This document shows, piece by piece, positions 30,410-44,035 of a stretch of DNA of 64,000 nucleotides (within the stretch, counting starts at the first letter, position 1; each line of letters starts with the position of its first letter). The notes under the pieces were generated by a model. It made no database searches. It had not been told where the DNA came from and saw nothing but the letters and a program-made list of their open reading frames with translations. The DNA is taken from positions 52,248,751 to 52,312,750 of the forward strand of contig CM076851.1 of assembly GCA_039519185.1 (NCBI GenBank), given 5' to 3'. The DNA comes from Astragalus membranaceus (taxonomy: Eukaryota > Streptophyta > Magnoliopsida > Fabales > Fabaceae). The position numbers and the translations under genes were made by a program.

Positions 30410-31503
30410 ATTTTAATTTAACTTCAGCAGGGGCAAATTTAACAAGCGGCACACAACCTCATCAGTAAATCTAATTTGGACATAGCCATCAATCAATGCA
30501 TTCCAGGTCACTGTATAAATGTGTGTCATCATATTAAATAACTTGCTAGCATCAAAAGGGTTTTGACAATTTGAATACCTTGCGATCAGAATCTTTGTGC
30601 TATTGATGAAGTCTTCCCCACATGCCACGTAATTTGAAGAATTAAGAGATGTGAACATCCATAAATTGTTAGATAATATCCAGGACAAACAGCAGTATAA
30701 ATTCCATCTTCCTTGACATTTAAAGTCTCAATATTAGATAATAAACCCTTCTTAATTGCTTCTTCATGAACATGTTTCCATAAACTCGCAGCCCAGCATA
30801 TTGAGTAAGTCTTGAGACGAGTAATGGCCTTGAGAAAAGTAGCCACTATGAAACCAATCAGCTTTATTCCCATTTTTTTCATCTCACAGAACAATTCAAT
30901 AACTTCGCAGCCATTGCCTGGAACCACACAACCTTGAGTTGATGCAATCCATGAGGCAACCTCTTGTTCAGGCATTTCATCAAACATGTGGTGTGCATAA
31001 GTGGAACAGCAGTATTTTGAATAAAAATCTATCAAAGAATGTGACGAAGACAATTTAAGAGATGGTGTCCGAGCTGCACTCATATTTTGTAACAACGCTG
31101 GTGCCATGGTCTGAACAATTACAAGACTCCTTGGAATTTCATCAAACACTTGGAGGGTAGTAGGCATTGATATATAGAAAACAGTACCTGAGTGTTGTGT
31201 TATTGCGAAACTCTCTGAGGTGGTATGCGATAGACAAAGATTGAGGGCTAGTGTCAGAGCGGCAAACCTGTCGGGTGGTTCTGGTAGTAAGAGATACTTT
31301 GGCGACAATGACGGTGACGGTTTCGGATCAGTAACCGCATCTGGTGGCGGAATCGTTGCCGGTGGCTTTTGCATCTCAGATGAAGATAACGGGTATGCAC
31401 TTGAAGTTCTAATAGCAAATATAACTCTCACGATCAATGACAGAGGCAGTGGCAAACATACCTTCAAAGATAAAACAAAGGTGGTAGTAGTAGTGGCGAA
31501 CAA
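30410..31503 (-). pseudogene. Decayed pentatricopeptide-repeat (PPR) protein gene
   Basis: PPR proteins bind organellar RNA through tandem 35-residue helical repeats. Here minus-strand text has the typical repeat phrases: SLIDFYSKYCCSTYAHHMF, DEMPEQEVASWIASTQG, NGCEVIELFCEMKKMGIKL, and further on SNCQNPFDASKLFNMMTH and YTVTWNALIDGYVQIRFTD. At most four repeats are discernible, against ten or more in a working gene. The frame breaks near 30690, and the repeat from about 30700 to 30800 is scrambled. The first 90 or so residues, with a Pro/Ser-rich start (from 31503), could be a former organelle-targeting region, but I cannot show it. No start or promoter is assigned. Confidence 0.75.
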
Positions 31504-31579
31504 AGCACGAAAAGAGAATTGTTCAAACCGCAGAAAGCAATCGCGAAAAGACCTTCAAACAACTAATGGTGGCAGGTAA

Positions 31580-32880
31580 TATCTGCGAAGGGAAATGTCA
31601 AGTTAGGAGAAAGCACTCAACTATAGAGGGAAACAATGTGATCTTTGTAGAAACAATATTCACAAACTTTATAGTGCTTCATCGAAAAGCACTATATAAA
31701 TTGTAATTATTAATGGTGCGTTTTTCCATGTAGTTTATCTAGGCTTTTAATTACATAGAAAATTTTAAAGATTCTATGTTTTAAGTTTCTGCAATACCAA
31801 TTTTCAAAATTTGGGAAGGTAGGGGAGGGGTGTGGGTTTTATGGAAAAAGTGAGTTGTATGGATGAAAAAAGTGAGGGGTATATACCTCTATCCACTTGT
31901 GTTGTGTCAATTGGCATATCGTTAACAAACTTTCTTGTTATTCTCATATGGCTAGCTATCATCATCACTCTACAAAAGCATTTGAAAAATAATTGAAAAG
32001 AAATTTATCAATTTGACTGTTAAATAACACGATAATATCTTTGAGATCAAATATATCAAATTTCATGCAAATGAAAAATTAATTAACTCTCTATCTCACT
32101 ACTTTATTTCAATGATTAATATGTTATTTAAAAGTTAAGTAAATGTATCTTGTTAGATAACACACCTATGAGTTTCCAAATTTTTTGAAATTTGATTTAC
32201 ATGATCAAAAGGATAATATTATGATATTCAATGGTCGGATTGATAGATTTTATTTTCTATATAAAATTATTAATTAGTGTAAATCGCTATAAGTTTGACA
32301 TCTGATGCCAATATATATCCCAAGTGATTGAAAAAAAAAACTTCAGTAATGCTTACCATTGTGGAGATAATGATGGTTAGTTAGGGAAATAAGCAAGATA
32401 TGGAATCCCACTGTGAAAGCGAAATATGTTTTGTGGTCCAGATAATGATTTATGAATTGTGAGTCATTTAAGATGGGTGATAATTAGTTGTCTAAAAAAG
32501 AAGATAAGTGATAACTAAACATATATATCTGCTTCTAGTTTCTACATCGTTGCTCTTTCTCAAAAGTAAATACTCCAAATGAAAAATATATGTTAATTAA
32601 ATTAACTCTTTTTTGATAGGAAGTATATGCGCCACATATTAATGGATGGTGAAATTACCTCTACTGGTAGATATTTGTGGATAAAATCTACAATAGGTTG
32701 GATATATGGTGAAATTATTCATGCGAGTAATCGTTTATATAGTTGAATTAATTATTTTACTTAATCAATATAATGTATTAATTCATTAATAGGATTTAGA
32801 CTTAAATATATATGTTAATTATGGTCGATTATTAATAGGAACAAATCTAAAAATCTATCAAACAGGGGTGAAAAGTTTTT
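31580..32880. other. AT-rich stretch, no gene seen
   Basis: Only short open frames without recognisable domains. No element ends found. Confidence 0.5.
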
Positions 32881-32919
32881 AAAAAAATTATACTAATGTT
32901 TCATAGAATCGGGCTATTC

Positions 32920-33530
32920 TTCAATATGGACCGAGGCAATGGGCTGGATTGGAATGCCACAAGGCCCACACTATGCTCAGGCATACAGAGGAGGCTCGTA
33001 ATTCGTACAATCCTCGAGCTACTCATTGGACACCCGCAAATATTGTGAAAAGACCAAAATGACATTAATGAAATGCACGCGTTGCATTTTTTTTCAGGTT
33101 TACGAATGTTCGAAAGTTTGGATCCGAACTCGTTCGGAACCAAAGTACCGAGTCTTATGTATTTACAGACACCCCCCCTAATTTCTGAATTTTTAAAGGT
33201 TCGGAAGTTTGGAATCGAACCGGTTCAGACCCAAACTCCCGAACCACTGTAAACTCATAGTATGTAAAAATCCTTTTCCTTTGTGGTTCGTCGGTTTCTT
33301 TAATTTCTTGATTTCTCATCCCATTCTAATAAATCAATTACCAAACCCAGAAAACAAGAATCAGGTGAATAAAACCCAAAAATATTATCTCTAGTTCTTC
33401 ATTACCAAACCCAAAGATCACTGATCCCATGGAATGAATCATTGACACAAAACAAGAATCAAGTCAATTATTTTGGGTATATTGGAGGATCGGGGGTGTC
33501 CAATGAGTAGAGGGGGGTTGTACGAAGTAT
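32920..33530. repeat. Imperfect inverted repeat of unknown class
   Basis: GTACAATCCTCGAGCTACTC with CATTGGACACCCGC (about 33005-33045) is matched in inverse by GGGTGTCCAATGAGTAG and GTTGTACGAA near 33490-33525. Two further related blocks, GTTCGAAAGTTTGG at 33109 and GGTTCGGAAGTTTGG at 33198, lie inside in direct order. The class is unclear. Confidence 0.45.
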
Positions 33531-34020
33531 GAGCCTACGGAGGATCTATACATGGAACTAATCTAACCCAAGTTGGGGGGCAAGCCTTTGGCCTAAGAGG
33601 AAGCCAATCAAGGTCAACTAACAGGTTTTTGGTGCATCAGTTGTGGGCACCATATCCACCTACATCGGCTAATCAATCAAGTCTCCAGCCAAGTCCTGAA
33701 GCAATTATCCATGCCCCTGTGGGTTCAAATCCATCTTGGGCAACTAGTGGTTATATTGGGAAGCAAACATGGAATGAAGTTCCACCCTACATAGCTAACT
33801 CACCTACGATATACGAGTACTTATCCAGGAAATTCTCAATATGTGAGCGTTGAGCCAACATGGGCTAACAACCCACCTTTGGTACATAATCAACAAGGTC
33901 AAATGCGGTACCAACTAGAGGCACCCAAGTGAAGACAACTCGAACCACAACTATTGGACCCTAATTTGATAGGTGACGCCATCAAGAAATATAGTGTGAA
34001 ATATAATGTCCAACTGAATC
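33530..34020 (+). pseudogene. Pro/Gln/Ser-rich coding remnant, unrecognised
   Basis: I do not recognise the family. Reading across one frame change near 33835 gives protein-like text: TQVGGQAFGLRGSQSRSTN, VHQLWAPYPPTSANQSSLQ, GSNPSWATSGYIGKQTWNEV, then QYVSVEPTWANNPPLVHNQQ. It then reads LLDPNLIGDAIKKYSVKYN. The composition resembles the linker regions of plant transposase or gag proteins. There is no start context or splice structure I can defend, and stops interrupt it. It may be the inner part of the inverted-repeat element just upstream. Confidence 0.35.
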
Positions 34021-36400
34021 CATTGGAAAAGTCACTGTATAGAAAGGTAAAAGAGGTGAACTCGTCAGATCAGAGCAATAGTATGAGGGCGCAAATAGAT
34101 GGCTCTAGCAGAGATCAGATCGCAAGCAAATAGAACTCTAGCAATACTTATCGGCAAGCAGCATGACGCGAACAGAGGGCTCGAGGAGAGATTAGATCAC
34201 GAGTAAATAGAGCTCGAGTAGTGAATCAAAGCACGGACAAAGAAGGGCGCAAACAGAGGACACGTATGCAAATAGTAATAAGAGTCGACTGTAGTCGGTT
34301 GACAACGGTCAAGCAGATTCGCCCTATAGGGTTCACCTCCAATTCTCCAGAGTAGTGAGTGAGTGACTTTTACCGTTTATTTAGAAAATTATGTTAAATT
34401 TAACTCATAATTTTTTCAATTTGAATCTATTAACAAACAACAAGAAGACAAACTTCTAATCTTATCCAAAAATGAATGTTTGAAAGCTGGGCATTTCTCA
34501 TACACGGTTGTTATAACCATCATCATATGGACTCAGTTTTTTAGCCACTAGGCTGAGTTCCTTACGCAACAACACCTCCAACATCAAGTGATACAACAAA
34601 CTGTCGTACATCATGCATGATTGGTGATATCAAAAATAATATTTCAGATAGAGATCGAAACCCCCTAAATTTTTCTTTTCATTTCCTATTGATCGAATTG
34701 CAAGGAATATGGTCCCAATTCAGCAAATTTCAATCCAGCTTTAATTGAACCATGTACAACTTCTCTCACAAGGAAAATTATTCAAATTTTGTTCAATGTT
34801 GTTGTGGTAGGTATGCATTGAGCAACATATATATGTAAAAGTATTTGACATAAATTGCAAAAAAAAATTGTCAGTCAAGATTAGTTGGGAACTTTAATTT
34901 TTATTGTTATGAGGTCGATGTTGCTATTGTAGTTTCAAAGTCAAGTAAAGCTGTTCTGAAAAGAAATTAATGGTGGTTCTTAACTAATCTGCCAATATAA
35001 AGTATATAATTATTAGCTAGTACTTGCAGGCATAGCAGCTTCTAAGAAACAGAAACTTAATTAATGTTGGTTGGTTCAAAGTTCAATTCTTTAACTAACA
35101 CCTAATTAATTATTGATAGTGAGTCAATGATATTATGTTATTAAACAAAGTGCATGCAGTCTGCATACTGTGCATTATTGTCATTATCAAATTTGTTTTG
35201 GCACGTACCTAACTAAGCATGCCTAATTGTTTTTTGTTTTGATTCTCACTCCATTATTTCCAAAATATAATTTTTATTTTGTTTTCTTTTGCCACATTAA
35301 TATATGTTAACCTAAATAATGGTGGCAGCTGCAGGCCTCCGACCTATTACCTGAAAAAGAAGGAAATTAAAAAACATTTGTTTTTTACCAGAAAAAAAAT
35401 TATTTTTTAGTGCAGAATAAAAGTTTGTTGAAGCCTTCATTTAGTTCCTTTTGCGCCATAATGACAAAATTGCTTCTCCGATCATTTAACTTAATTAAAT
35501 GTCTATTTAGATTTGTCACATTAGCAAAAGGGTTTTGGTCCAACTGCCTCTTGGGTTTTCTTCTATCTTTTTTTTTTATCTTTTGAAATAAATCTATGGG
35601 GGAAATACTTTTTTTCGTTCTTGATATTTTAACATTAGAAGGTTTTAATGGGGTTTTTTTCCTTTTATTCGCCTAAAAAGAGATTTGTCACGTTAGCAAT
35701 AAATGTACATCAGCATTAATAACCATGTTGACTTTTTTAACGGAGTTAAATAAAATTTCAAAAAAGAGCAACATCACTCGTCTTGAGACTCAAATGACCT
35801 ACTTGGAAAAATAAACTTCAAATTCTAAGTTAAAAGTTAAAGGATCTCATGAACAATTTTTTCTAACATAATTCATAGTCAAGCTTAAGTTGTTTCCCTT
35901 TCACTAAATGAAAAATAGTTATCACTCTTAATTTGTCCTTACTTTTAACTTTACCGATTATAACTTTCTTCAAGGAAAAAAAGTACCTGAATTACGAAAC
36001 AAACAATTATATCAAACAGGAAAATTTTTTTTTTTTGACAAAATCAAACAGGAAATGTTGAGGATACATTAATTGAGTTATGATATATTCCAATCTTAAA
36101 TTTTGTAGAATTTTTAATATTTTGATGGTGAAAGATATATTTATACAACAAATGAAGACTTCGTACGCAAGTTTTCAAAGGATGATAACACGTAATTCCA
36201 ACAGCAAATATCGTTTTCAATGGATGAATATATATACGTTCAATCATTAGAATTCGTATGATGGAGAATACTTTAGAACTTAGATATCAGTTTCACATGA
36301 TTAGGATTAATATATAGATATACTATGGTCAATAAAGTACGTACATCAGTTATGACCCATTAACTAAAAATTGGATCGTCTCTTATAAAGTCAACCGGAG
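34021..36400. other. Intergenic DNA with short imperfect repeats
   Basis: From about 34060 to 34300 there are degenerate GAGCAAATAGAGCTCGAG-like words (given loosely; copies near 34130, 34200 and 34215). The rest, to 36400, is AT-rich with no gene or element end that I could recognise. Confidence 0.45.
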
Positions 36401-36758
36401 GTACTAAAAACCAAGTTGCTACAGATCGGGCCATCGGTAGCTTTTCCCTAAGGCCCAATATCAAAGGTCAAATTCATTAACCAATGGTGGAGATCAAAGA
36501 CCTAGATCTAATGGTTAATATTGATCCCCAAAACCTATAAATAGGCATTCAATGCCAGCATTAATGGTACACATTTTCCAATTCTTTTACTTGCAACTGA
36601 CTCACTTGCTGACTTGAGCGTCGGAGTGTCAGTGCAGGTACCACCCCACCTCGAATCGGAGCCGAAACTCGGATTTACTAAGAACACCGCAATCAACTAT
36701 CTCGGACCGGATCTGGTATCCAAGGTCGGATACAAGGCAGGAGATAAGGTATAGATCA
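36400..36758 (+). repeat. LTR of gypsy element 2 (5' limit unclear)
   Basis: TATAAATA at 36536-36543 is a plausible TATA box. GACTTGAGCGTCGGAGTG and GCAGGTACCACCC follow in the same order as in the LTR at 3183-3520. The LTR stops just before TTGGCGACCACAGTGGGAGC at 36761, the primer-binding site shared with element 1. The LTR start was not located. Confidence 0.65.
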
Positions 36759-36821
36759 TTGGCGACCACAGTGGGAGCGTCATGTGCTCTAGTCCCTCCC
36801 TCATCTCCTTGGTCAACGATG

Positions 36822-37545
36822 GCTCCACTTTTACGTCAAAGGAACGTCTTAAGTGCAATAGTGAGACCGGATCCGCAGTAGGAAACCCCCGAAGGCGTAG
36901 CAGTCACTCTACCCTATTGCTCGGCACACGGTCGAAACTCGTCCAGAGCTATTGTTCCCAGGAGTTCAGCCCGGAATCAACTTCCACCTCCTCCCCAGAC
37001 TGTCCAGGTTCTGGTCGATGTTGTTCAACAGCTCGTCCAGTTGCTGACTAGGCAGGCCGAAGCTGATCAGCAGAGGAGTCAGCGCTACACCCAGCTGGAG
37101 GCTGTAATTGCCGAGATCCGGGCTCGCGACATCCCGGACCGGTCATCTCCTCAAAATCATCCTCCTAGCAGAAGGACGTCAAGTCGAAGGCGTCACCGAT
37201 CTCCGGCCTGGAGGAGACACCATCACCGTTCTCCACCTCGTCGGAAACGAGGATGAGGATCTGGAACTCCCCCAAACCGGACCCATGACGATAATTACAA
37301 TCCTGAGGGTTCCCCTCATCGAAGTTCGTCTTTGGCATCCTCATCTCCGAGGCGGCGTTCTATAAGCCGGGAAATATCCCCGAGGCATGAATGTCGGCGC
37401 CCCCACTCTCGAAAGTCCCCTGTTAGGCACCGTAACCAAAGATCTCCCCCGAGGGAGAAATCGACAGCCCGAAAAGGACCCTTCACGATGAAGATCGACT
37501 ACTTTTCGGTGCCAAAACATCTTGAGAAACCCCGGAAGGTTTGAA
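36822..37545 (+). pseudogene. Ty3/gypsy Gag N-terminal fragment
   Basis: Starting near a plausible MAPLLRQRN methionine, the reading changes frame several times. Recognisable parts are LLTRQAEADQQRSQRYTQLE and AVIAEIRARDIPDRSSPQ (about 37040-37150), an Arg/Ser/Pro-rich basic stretch to about 37480, then KIDYFSVPKHLEKPRKV. The last matches the start of the retrotransposon gag domain (usually I-x-KGLEKPPKL). The domain itself is missing: at about 37545 the sequence passes directly into CACTA transposase text. No protease or pol is present, so this is a truncated copy with stops. Confidence 0.75.
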
Positions 37546-38554
37546 GGTGATGTTCGACTTGATTTGTACAATAATGGGTTTAAACCAAATTATTGGATGG
37601 ACCCGTCACGGCGAGGTATCACCTTGAGTTCCTGCGGTTAATAATGTTCCTGTCCAAGTAGAAGGTCCCACAAGTCCAGTCGAAGTAGAAGCTTCCACAT
37701 CAAGTAGTAATCCAACGACTACGGGATATCAGCCGTTTGATGTTGTTCAGGGGATGATATCTGATGCTGTCGGTGTAAATTTGGATTTTGAAGAACCACA
37801 ATATGATGCTGAAGAAGTTCCAAACGAGGAAGCTCAGAGGTTTTATATGTTTTTGAGTGAGACAAATAAACCATTATTTGAAGGATCTAAAGACTCTAAA
37901 TTATCAATGTCTGTTCGGTTGTTGGGTCTTAAGTCTCAATTTAATGTTGCGGAATTGTGCATGGAATACATGACTAAAATGATGTTGGATGCAATCCCCA
38001 TTAGAGGACTTTTGCCGCAGAGTTATTTTGATGCTAAAAGATTGGTATCGAAGCTTGGTTTAAATTCCATAAGAATTGATTGTTGTGTGTCTGGTTGCAT
38101 GATCTATTATAACAATGTGTTTGGCATAAATGATGGAGAGTTGCTGGAATGAAAATTTTGTCAAGAGCCACGGTATCGTGTCAGTAGGAAAGGGACAAGC
38201 AAAGGCAAACAAGTTCCAAGGAAAGCAATGTTCTATCTGTCGATTATATCAAGGCTGAAGAGGATGTTTACTTCAATGGAAACTGCGGGTAAAATGACGT
38301 GGCACTATGAAAATAGAAATAATTCTAGTAAATTACGTCATCCATCTGATGGTGAAGCTTGGAAGCATTTTGATCGTGTTCATCCAGATTTTGCCAATGA
38401 TCCACGCAATGTTCGGCTTGGTTTATGCTCTGATGGTTTCACACCATATATTCAAGCGTCAGCAACACCTTATTCTTGTTGGCCAGTTATTGTTACCCCA
38501 TACAACCTTCCTCCTAAAATGTGTATGTCTAAACCCTACATGTTTTTAAAATAG
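37545..38554 (+). pseudogene. CACTA TNP2-type transposase (partial)
   Basis: This is the catalytic-protein family of autonomous CACTA elements. The first piece, DLYNNGFKPNYW followed after a frame change by WTRHGE (about 37555-37615), is the transposase-associated domain edge. The main part from 37745 reads FDVVQGMISDAVGVNLDFEE, SKLSMSVRLLGLKSQFNVAE, LPQSYFDAKRLVSKLGLNS, then IDCCVSGCMIYYNN. A TGA interrupts at about 38150 and text resumes at FCQEPRYRVSRKG. WHYENRNNSSKLRHPSDGEA, NVRLGLCSDGFTPYIQASA and SCWPVIVTPYNLPPKMCM follow, ending PYMFLK with a stop at 38552. That is roughly the first third of TNP2. The N-terminal side abuts gypsy gag, so the element's 5' end is lost. Confidence 0.88.
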
Positions 38555-38768
38555 TAATCCGCCGGTAATTTCTGGCGGATTCTCTGATATTACCGGCGGA
38601 TTTTCAAAATAGTTTCCGGCAGATTTGGGGGCTTTTCCGGCGGGAAAATCCCTCGGAAATTACCGACGGAAAATCCGCGGAAACCGTTACTTGCAAGCGA
38701 TTTTCCGGCAAAAAAGCCACATTTTCGGCGGATTTTTTCCACCGGATATACGCGAATTTCTTTTAGTG
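38555..38768 (+). repeat. CACTA 3' subterminal repeats and terminus
   Basis: Several CCGGCGGATTTT/AAAATCCGCGG units lead to GCGAATTTCTTTTAGTG ending at 38768, the complement of a CACTAAAAGAAA terminus. It belongs to the transposase remnant just upstream, from which most of the gene has been deleted. Confidence 0.8.
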
Positions 38769-38784
38769 TTACAAGAGGACAAAA

Positions 38785-39960
38785 GTAAGTCAAATTCGTT
38801 ATGTTGGAGATTGGTTCCATTTATCCCATTCACCAGTGGAAGACAGTCCAGCTCAATGGTCACTGAAATGTAGCCAAGCTCACCTAAATAATAGCTTGTT
38901 TAAGCCCTAATGCTTCAGCCTCTTGAGGGAGGGGGAACACCTGTAAAATTCATTTTTTTGGCTTTGATAAACGATCCATTATCATCCCTAATACACAACC
39001 CAATTCCATACCTTCCGTTCTCAGCGAAAATAGCGACATCAACATTGCATTTTAGAGTGCCTGGGTTCAGTTTTGACCAGGAGGAAACAACGTTGTTCAT
39101 GTTGCGCACTCCATCTTCATTCTCACTTCGACGACATCTTGTTGCATCCCACTCGCAAAGGTAATCTATAACTCTTCTCACTGCTACCAACGGATATGAA
39201 GTGATATTCTCCCAAACTTTATCATTCTGATTCTTCCAAATCGCTCATACCATTATAGCAAAGATTCTACAATTAGATTCAGAGAGATGATTTAAAACAA
39301 TAAAAATGCTTCCCTGGAACGAAACAACACTAGATAGTGCTTGTTGGACTTCACTCCAAATTCCACACTCAGCCCAAATAGCGCGAGCCCTATTGCAAAC
39401 GAAAAGCAAATGCCACTTTGTTTCCACTTCATCCACACAAAACTGACAGCCCTCGACGCAATCCACCCTCTCTCTTCACCCTCAGATTTCTTCTCACGGG
39501 GAGGCACCCCCTTTCAGCTCACCAAAGAAGAAGCTTGATTTTTTGGGGTATTATATTTTCATCCAGTCTGCCTCTTTCTTGAAATGATTATTGTTGATCA
39601 AATCCTCCATAATCCCATAGTACGCTGACCTCATAGTATAAGAATCGGATCTGCTTCTCCACCACAAAAGCTTATCACCACTGTCACGGTCAAACAGAGG
39701 CGTTTTGAGAATATGAGCAGCTTCACTGACCTCAAACATTTGATGTACAAGCCAAATATTCCAACAACTCGAATCTTGGTCTATAAGATCAGAAACACGC
39801 CAATGTTCAGTCCCTGGAACACTAGTGGATTTAACAAAAGCCTCTTTTTTATTTTTTAGCCATGGCTCCCTCCAAATAGAAATACTCTTACCATCCCCTA
39901 TCTGCCACCTCGATCCCAAATTAACCACCACCCAGAAAGAGTAGATACTACGCCAAACAA
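38785..39960 (-). pseudogene. LINE C-terminal fragment: zf-RVT and RNase H
   Basis: On the minus strand, in order, SRWQIGDGKSISIWREPWL opens the post-RT region. LLWWRSRSDSYTMRSAYYG follows, then the zinc-binding zf-RVT block CQFCVDEVETKWHLLFVC (C-x2-C, H, C). Next are the RNase H lead-in SWSKLNPGTLKCNVDVAIF and YGIGLCIRDDNGSF, then LGLKQAIIWVSLATFQ. The first catalytic Asp of RNase H is readable in CNVD. At least three frame changes occur, and the CACTA terminus at 38768 abuts its end. No reverse transcriptase core lies upstream, so it is a 5'-truncated L1-like copy, unrelated in position to the LINE at 5960-28141. Confidence 0.85.
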
Positions 39961-40329
39961 AACTTTAGTATTATGCACATTTCGATTTGCTGTTATGTAT
40001 TTGAACTATTTGATAGTCAATATATTATTGGATAATTTTATGTAAAAAAACAAATCCAACTCATAGATAAAATTATGCGATGAAACAAATTATTGACATA
40101 TATAGAGGTTAAATTTTAAAATGAAAAAATGCTCACTTAAGTAGTTTCACTTAAAAATGAAAACAATAATATTTTTTTTCAAGGAAAAAATTTAAATTAT
40201 CATTCAGAATCACCCAACTATTTTAAATTCAACTCTATAATTACTTCCCTATTGTTTTAACAATTTTCCTATTGAGAATTTGTGATGGTCTTCTGAAGCA
40301 GAAGAAGGTTTGCCGAAGAAGAATGAGTT

Positions 40330-40710
40330 TGTGATGGGTACTTAAAATTTTTTCCAGACCCTAAAGTACCCAAAACACATTGATAAGTGTCGTGTTTTAC
40401 ATGTTTTATCATGATATTAATTTTTCTTCGCGTCTGTCGGTTATTGAGGATCAAACTTGATGTGACCAGTTAAAATTTGTTCCAAACCCTAAAGTACCCC
40501 ATAACATATTGCTTAGCGTCGCACTTTACATACTTTGTCCCTGAATTATTTTTTTACCAAACCGGTTATCAAGGAACAAACTTTGTGTATTTAAATGGTT
40601 AGAAGTTTTTTTCGAACCTTAAAGTACCCCAAAACACTCTGCTTGGGTTGCACTTTAGTATTTTGTCGAGAAATTATTTTTTTTCTTCATCAAACCGGTT
40701 CTTGAGAAAA
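40330..40710 (-). repeat. ~125-bp satellite-like repeat, three units
   Basis: Units share ACCCTAAAGTACCCC and CGGTTATYRAGGA-type text (GGTTATTGAGG at 40438, GGTTATCAAGG at 40563, GGTTCTTGAG at 40692). They are the inverse of the array at 45930-46350. Confidence 0.75.
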
Positions 40711-40997
40711 AAATGGGTAATATGTGACACATAGGTATAGGCAAATTAGTGTATAACTATAAAATATATGCATGCAAGTCTTGGTTTCCGTAAAACATAT
40801 GTATGTAGGTATAGGCAAATAGGTAAATTATTACATATCTAAAAAATATAATCATGCAAGTCTTTGTTTCAGTAAAACATGCATTAGTGGCATATACTTT
40901 TATCAAATAATCAAATAATTTTATAAAACGCTTCTAATCTACCAAAAAAAGTTGGCGCCGTAAAACAATTCTTAAGATGCCTGCATACAACTATGTC

Positions 40998-42257
<1,260 letters not shown>

Positions 42258-42781
42258 GGTTTATAGATATTAATTAGATAGAGTTTGCAATGTTGGGGCA
42301 CCCATAGTATACCCTAATTAAATTAATTAAAATCTTTGCCATTTATTAAAAAATACTCAAAAAAACACCCCCTGCTTTTATGCAAAAAGAGAAAAACTCA
42401 AACAAAGAAATATATCAAGTTCACTGGAAGAAGGCAGTGCAATCTATGAAACCTATGGGGATGAGTAATAATGTTGTGCAAGAATGTTCTCCTATAACCA
42501 CCAAAGGTGGGAGCACCAAAAGAAGTTACCCCATCGCTAAGCTAAATTTCCTTGAAAAGCTGAAGGAATATAAAGGAGAAATCGCTCTGCAGCTTGGGCA
42601 CGACCCACATTGGTGCACCAACTTCTTTTGACGATATATGGACATGGAAGAGATCATAGAGGATCAGGGAAAATTGGCATCCTCAAGTCATCATATATCA
42701 TTATAGTGCGCATAAGTATCTTATAAATCTGTCAAAACTCAAAAGCAAAATTAAGTCAATTATTGCTTTGTAATTTAACTA

Positions 42782-43054
42782 CTCTCTCCGTCTCATTTTG
42801 TCTGCGGTTTAAACTTTTAGAAAATCGATTAATAGTCTAGATTTTTTTAAAAAAATATTGTTTAATTTATCATTTAGCCCCTTATATCTCTACATAAATA
42901 AATGTGAATCATTTATTGGATGTAAAAAGTTCTCATAATAAAGAGGGGTATGAGTGGAAATGAATATTAAATATGTCATTGAAAATGTAAAATAACAATT
43001 AATTTGAGACAAATTGATTTTGCTAAAACAACAAACAAAATGGCGAAAAAGGAG
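42782..43054. mobile_element. Stowaway-like MITE, 273 bp
   Basis: Ends are CTCTCTCCGTCTCATTTTGT and ACAAAATGGCGAAAAAGGAG, a decayed form of the plant Stowaway CTCCCTCCGTCCC terminus. A TA dinucleotide flanks each side (42780-42781 and 43055-43056), as expected for Tc1/mariner-derived MITEs. Confidence 0.9.
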
Positions 43055-43071
43055 TATAAAAAATTAACCTC

Positions 43072-43284
43072 CGTTTAATTTCATCATATTAGTTATCTCT
43101 ATAGATTGTGCTTTGAGAAGGATTTTGGGCACCTTTAATTTATGGATTCTTTGAGTCTTACGCAATCCAAACTAGTAGTAATCAGTCGGTCACTCCGAAC
43201 CAAACAAAAACACAAACATACATGCAAAATCCTTCTCTAAGCACAATTTATGTAAATAACTAAAATGATGAAATTGAACAAACG
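43072..43284. repeat. Small foldback MITE
   Basis: CGTTTAATTTCATCATATTAG is mirrored (first 20 bases: CGTTTAATTTCATCATATTA against TAAAATGATGAAATTGAACA plus AACG). AGATTGTGCTTTGAGAAGGA also mirrors TCCTTCTCTAAGCACAATTT. Arms are about 60 bp. It lies 17 bp from the Stowaway copy. Confidence 0.8.
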
Positions 43285-43572
43285 ATAATATTTTATACTT
43301 AAATTACTTTAAACATATTTAAAAGATACATATGAGCACCATAAAAGATATATAACTTGAAGATGCCCATTTTCCCTGATCTATGATCGCTTCCATATCC
43401 ATATCGTCAAAACAAGTTGGTGCACCAATGTGGGTCATGCTCAAGTTGTAGAGTGACTTCTCTATTATATTAGTAACTTCCCTTAGTACTCCCACCTTTG
43501 GTGGCTATAGGAGAACATTCTTGCACAACATTATTACTCATCCGCATAGATTGCAACCTAATGGATTTGGCC

Positions 43573-43747
43573 TAGTGGTGAGTGGGCTATGGTCCGTAAG
43601 GGTTGACTCGGTTTGCTCTCGAGTTCGATTCTCACGAAAAGTATTTTCTTGGGGAGGAGAGATGACCGATTGTCGCGCTCTCTCGCCGGGGATGTGAAAT
43701 TCCCCCTCCACAACTTTATATTAAAAATAAATAAATAAATAAATAAA
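43573..43747 (+). mobile_element. tRNA-related SINE
   Basis: A box-A-like TGGCCTAGTGGTGAGTGGG and, about 40 bases on, a box-B-like CGAGTTCGATTCTCA form an internal RNA polymerase III promoter. The copy ends in an AAATAAATAAATAAATA tail. Limits are approximate because no flanking duplication was secured. Confidence 0.7.
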
Positions 43748-43849
43748 GTTGTCTGCTTGAGTTTAGTGAATTTAGCCTAAAAACTAAATTCAGACAAAAA
43801 ACTCAAGCAGACAAAAAAAAATTAGGCTAAAAGTAGGAGTGTTATTTAG

Positions 43850-43979
43850 TATATTTGTCTGCTTGAGTTTTTAGCTTATCGCATAAAAGTAGGAGTGTTA
43901 TTTTGTTGACTCAAGTGAATTTAGTATATTTGTCTGCTTGAGTTTTTAGCTTATCGCATAAAAGTAGGAGTGTTATTTT
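43850..43979 (+). repeat. Tandem duplication of a ~56-bp unit
   Basis: AGTATATTTGTCTGCTTGAG through AAAAGTAGGAGTGTTATTT occurs twice, at about 43849-43905 and 43923-43979. Complementary text at 43777-43815 makes a local hairpin. It lies inside the right arm of the 42286-44257 foldback. Confidence 0.85.
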
Positions 43980-44035
43980 TGAGTATTTTTTATAAATGGC
44001 AAAGATTTTAATTAATTTAATTAGAGTATACTATG

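Noticed and set aside
30075..31640. Working PPR gene with introns
   Set aside because: Frame breaks and too few repeats; splice sites do not rescue it.
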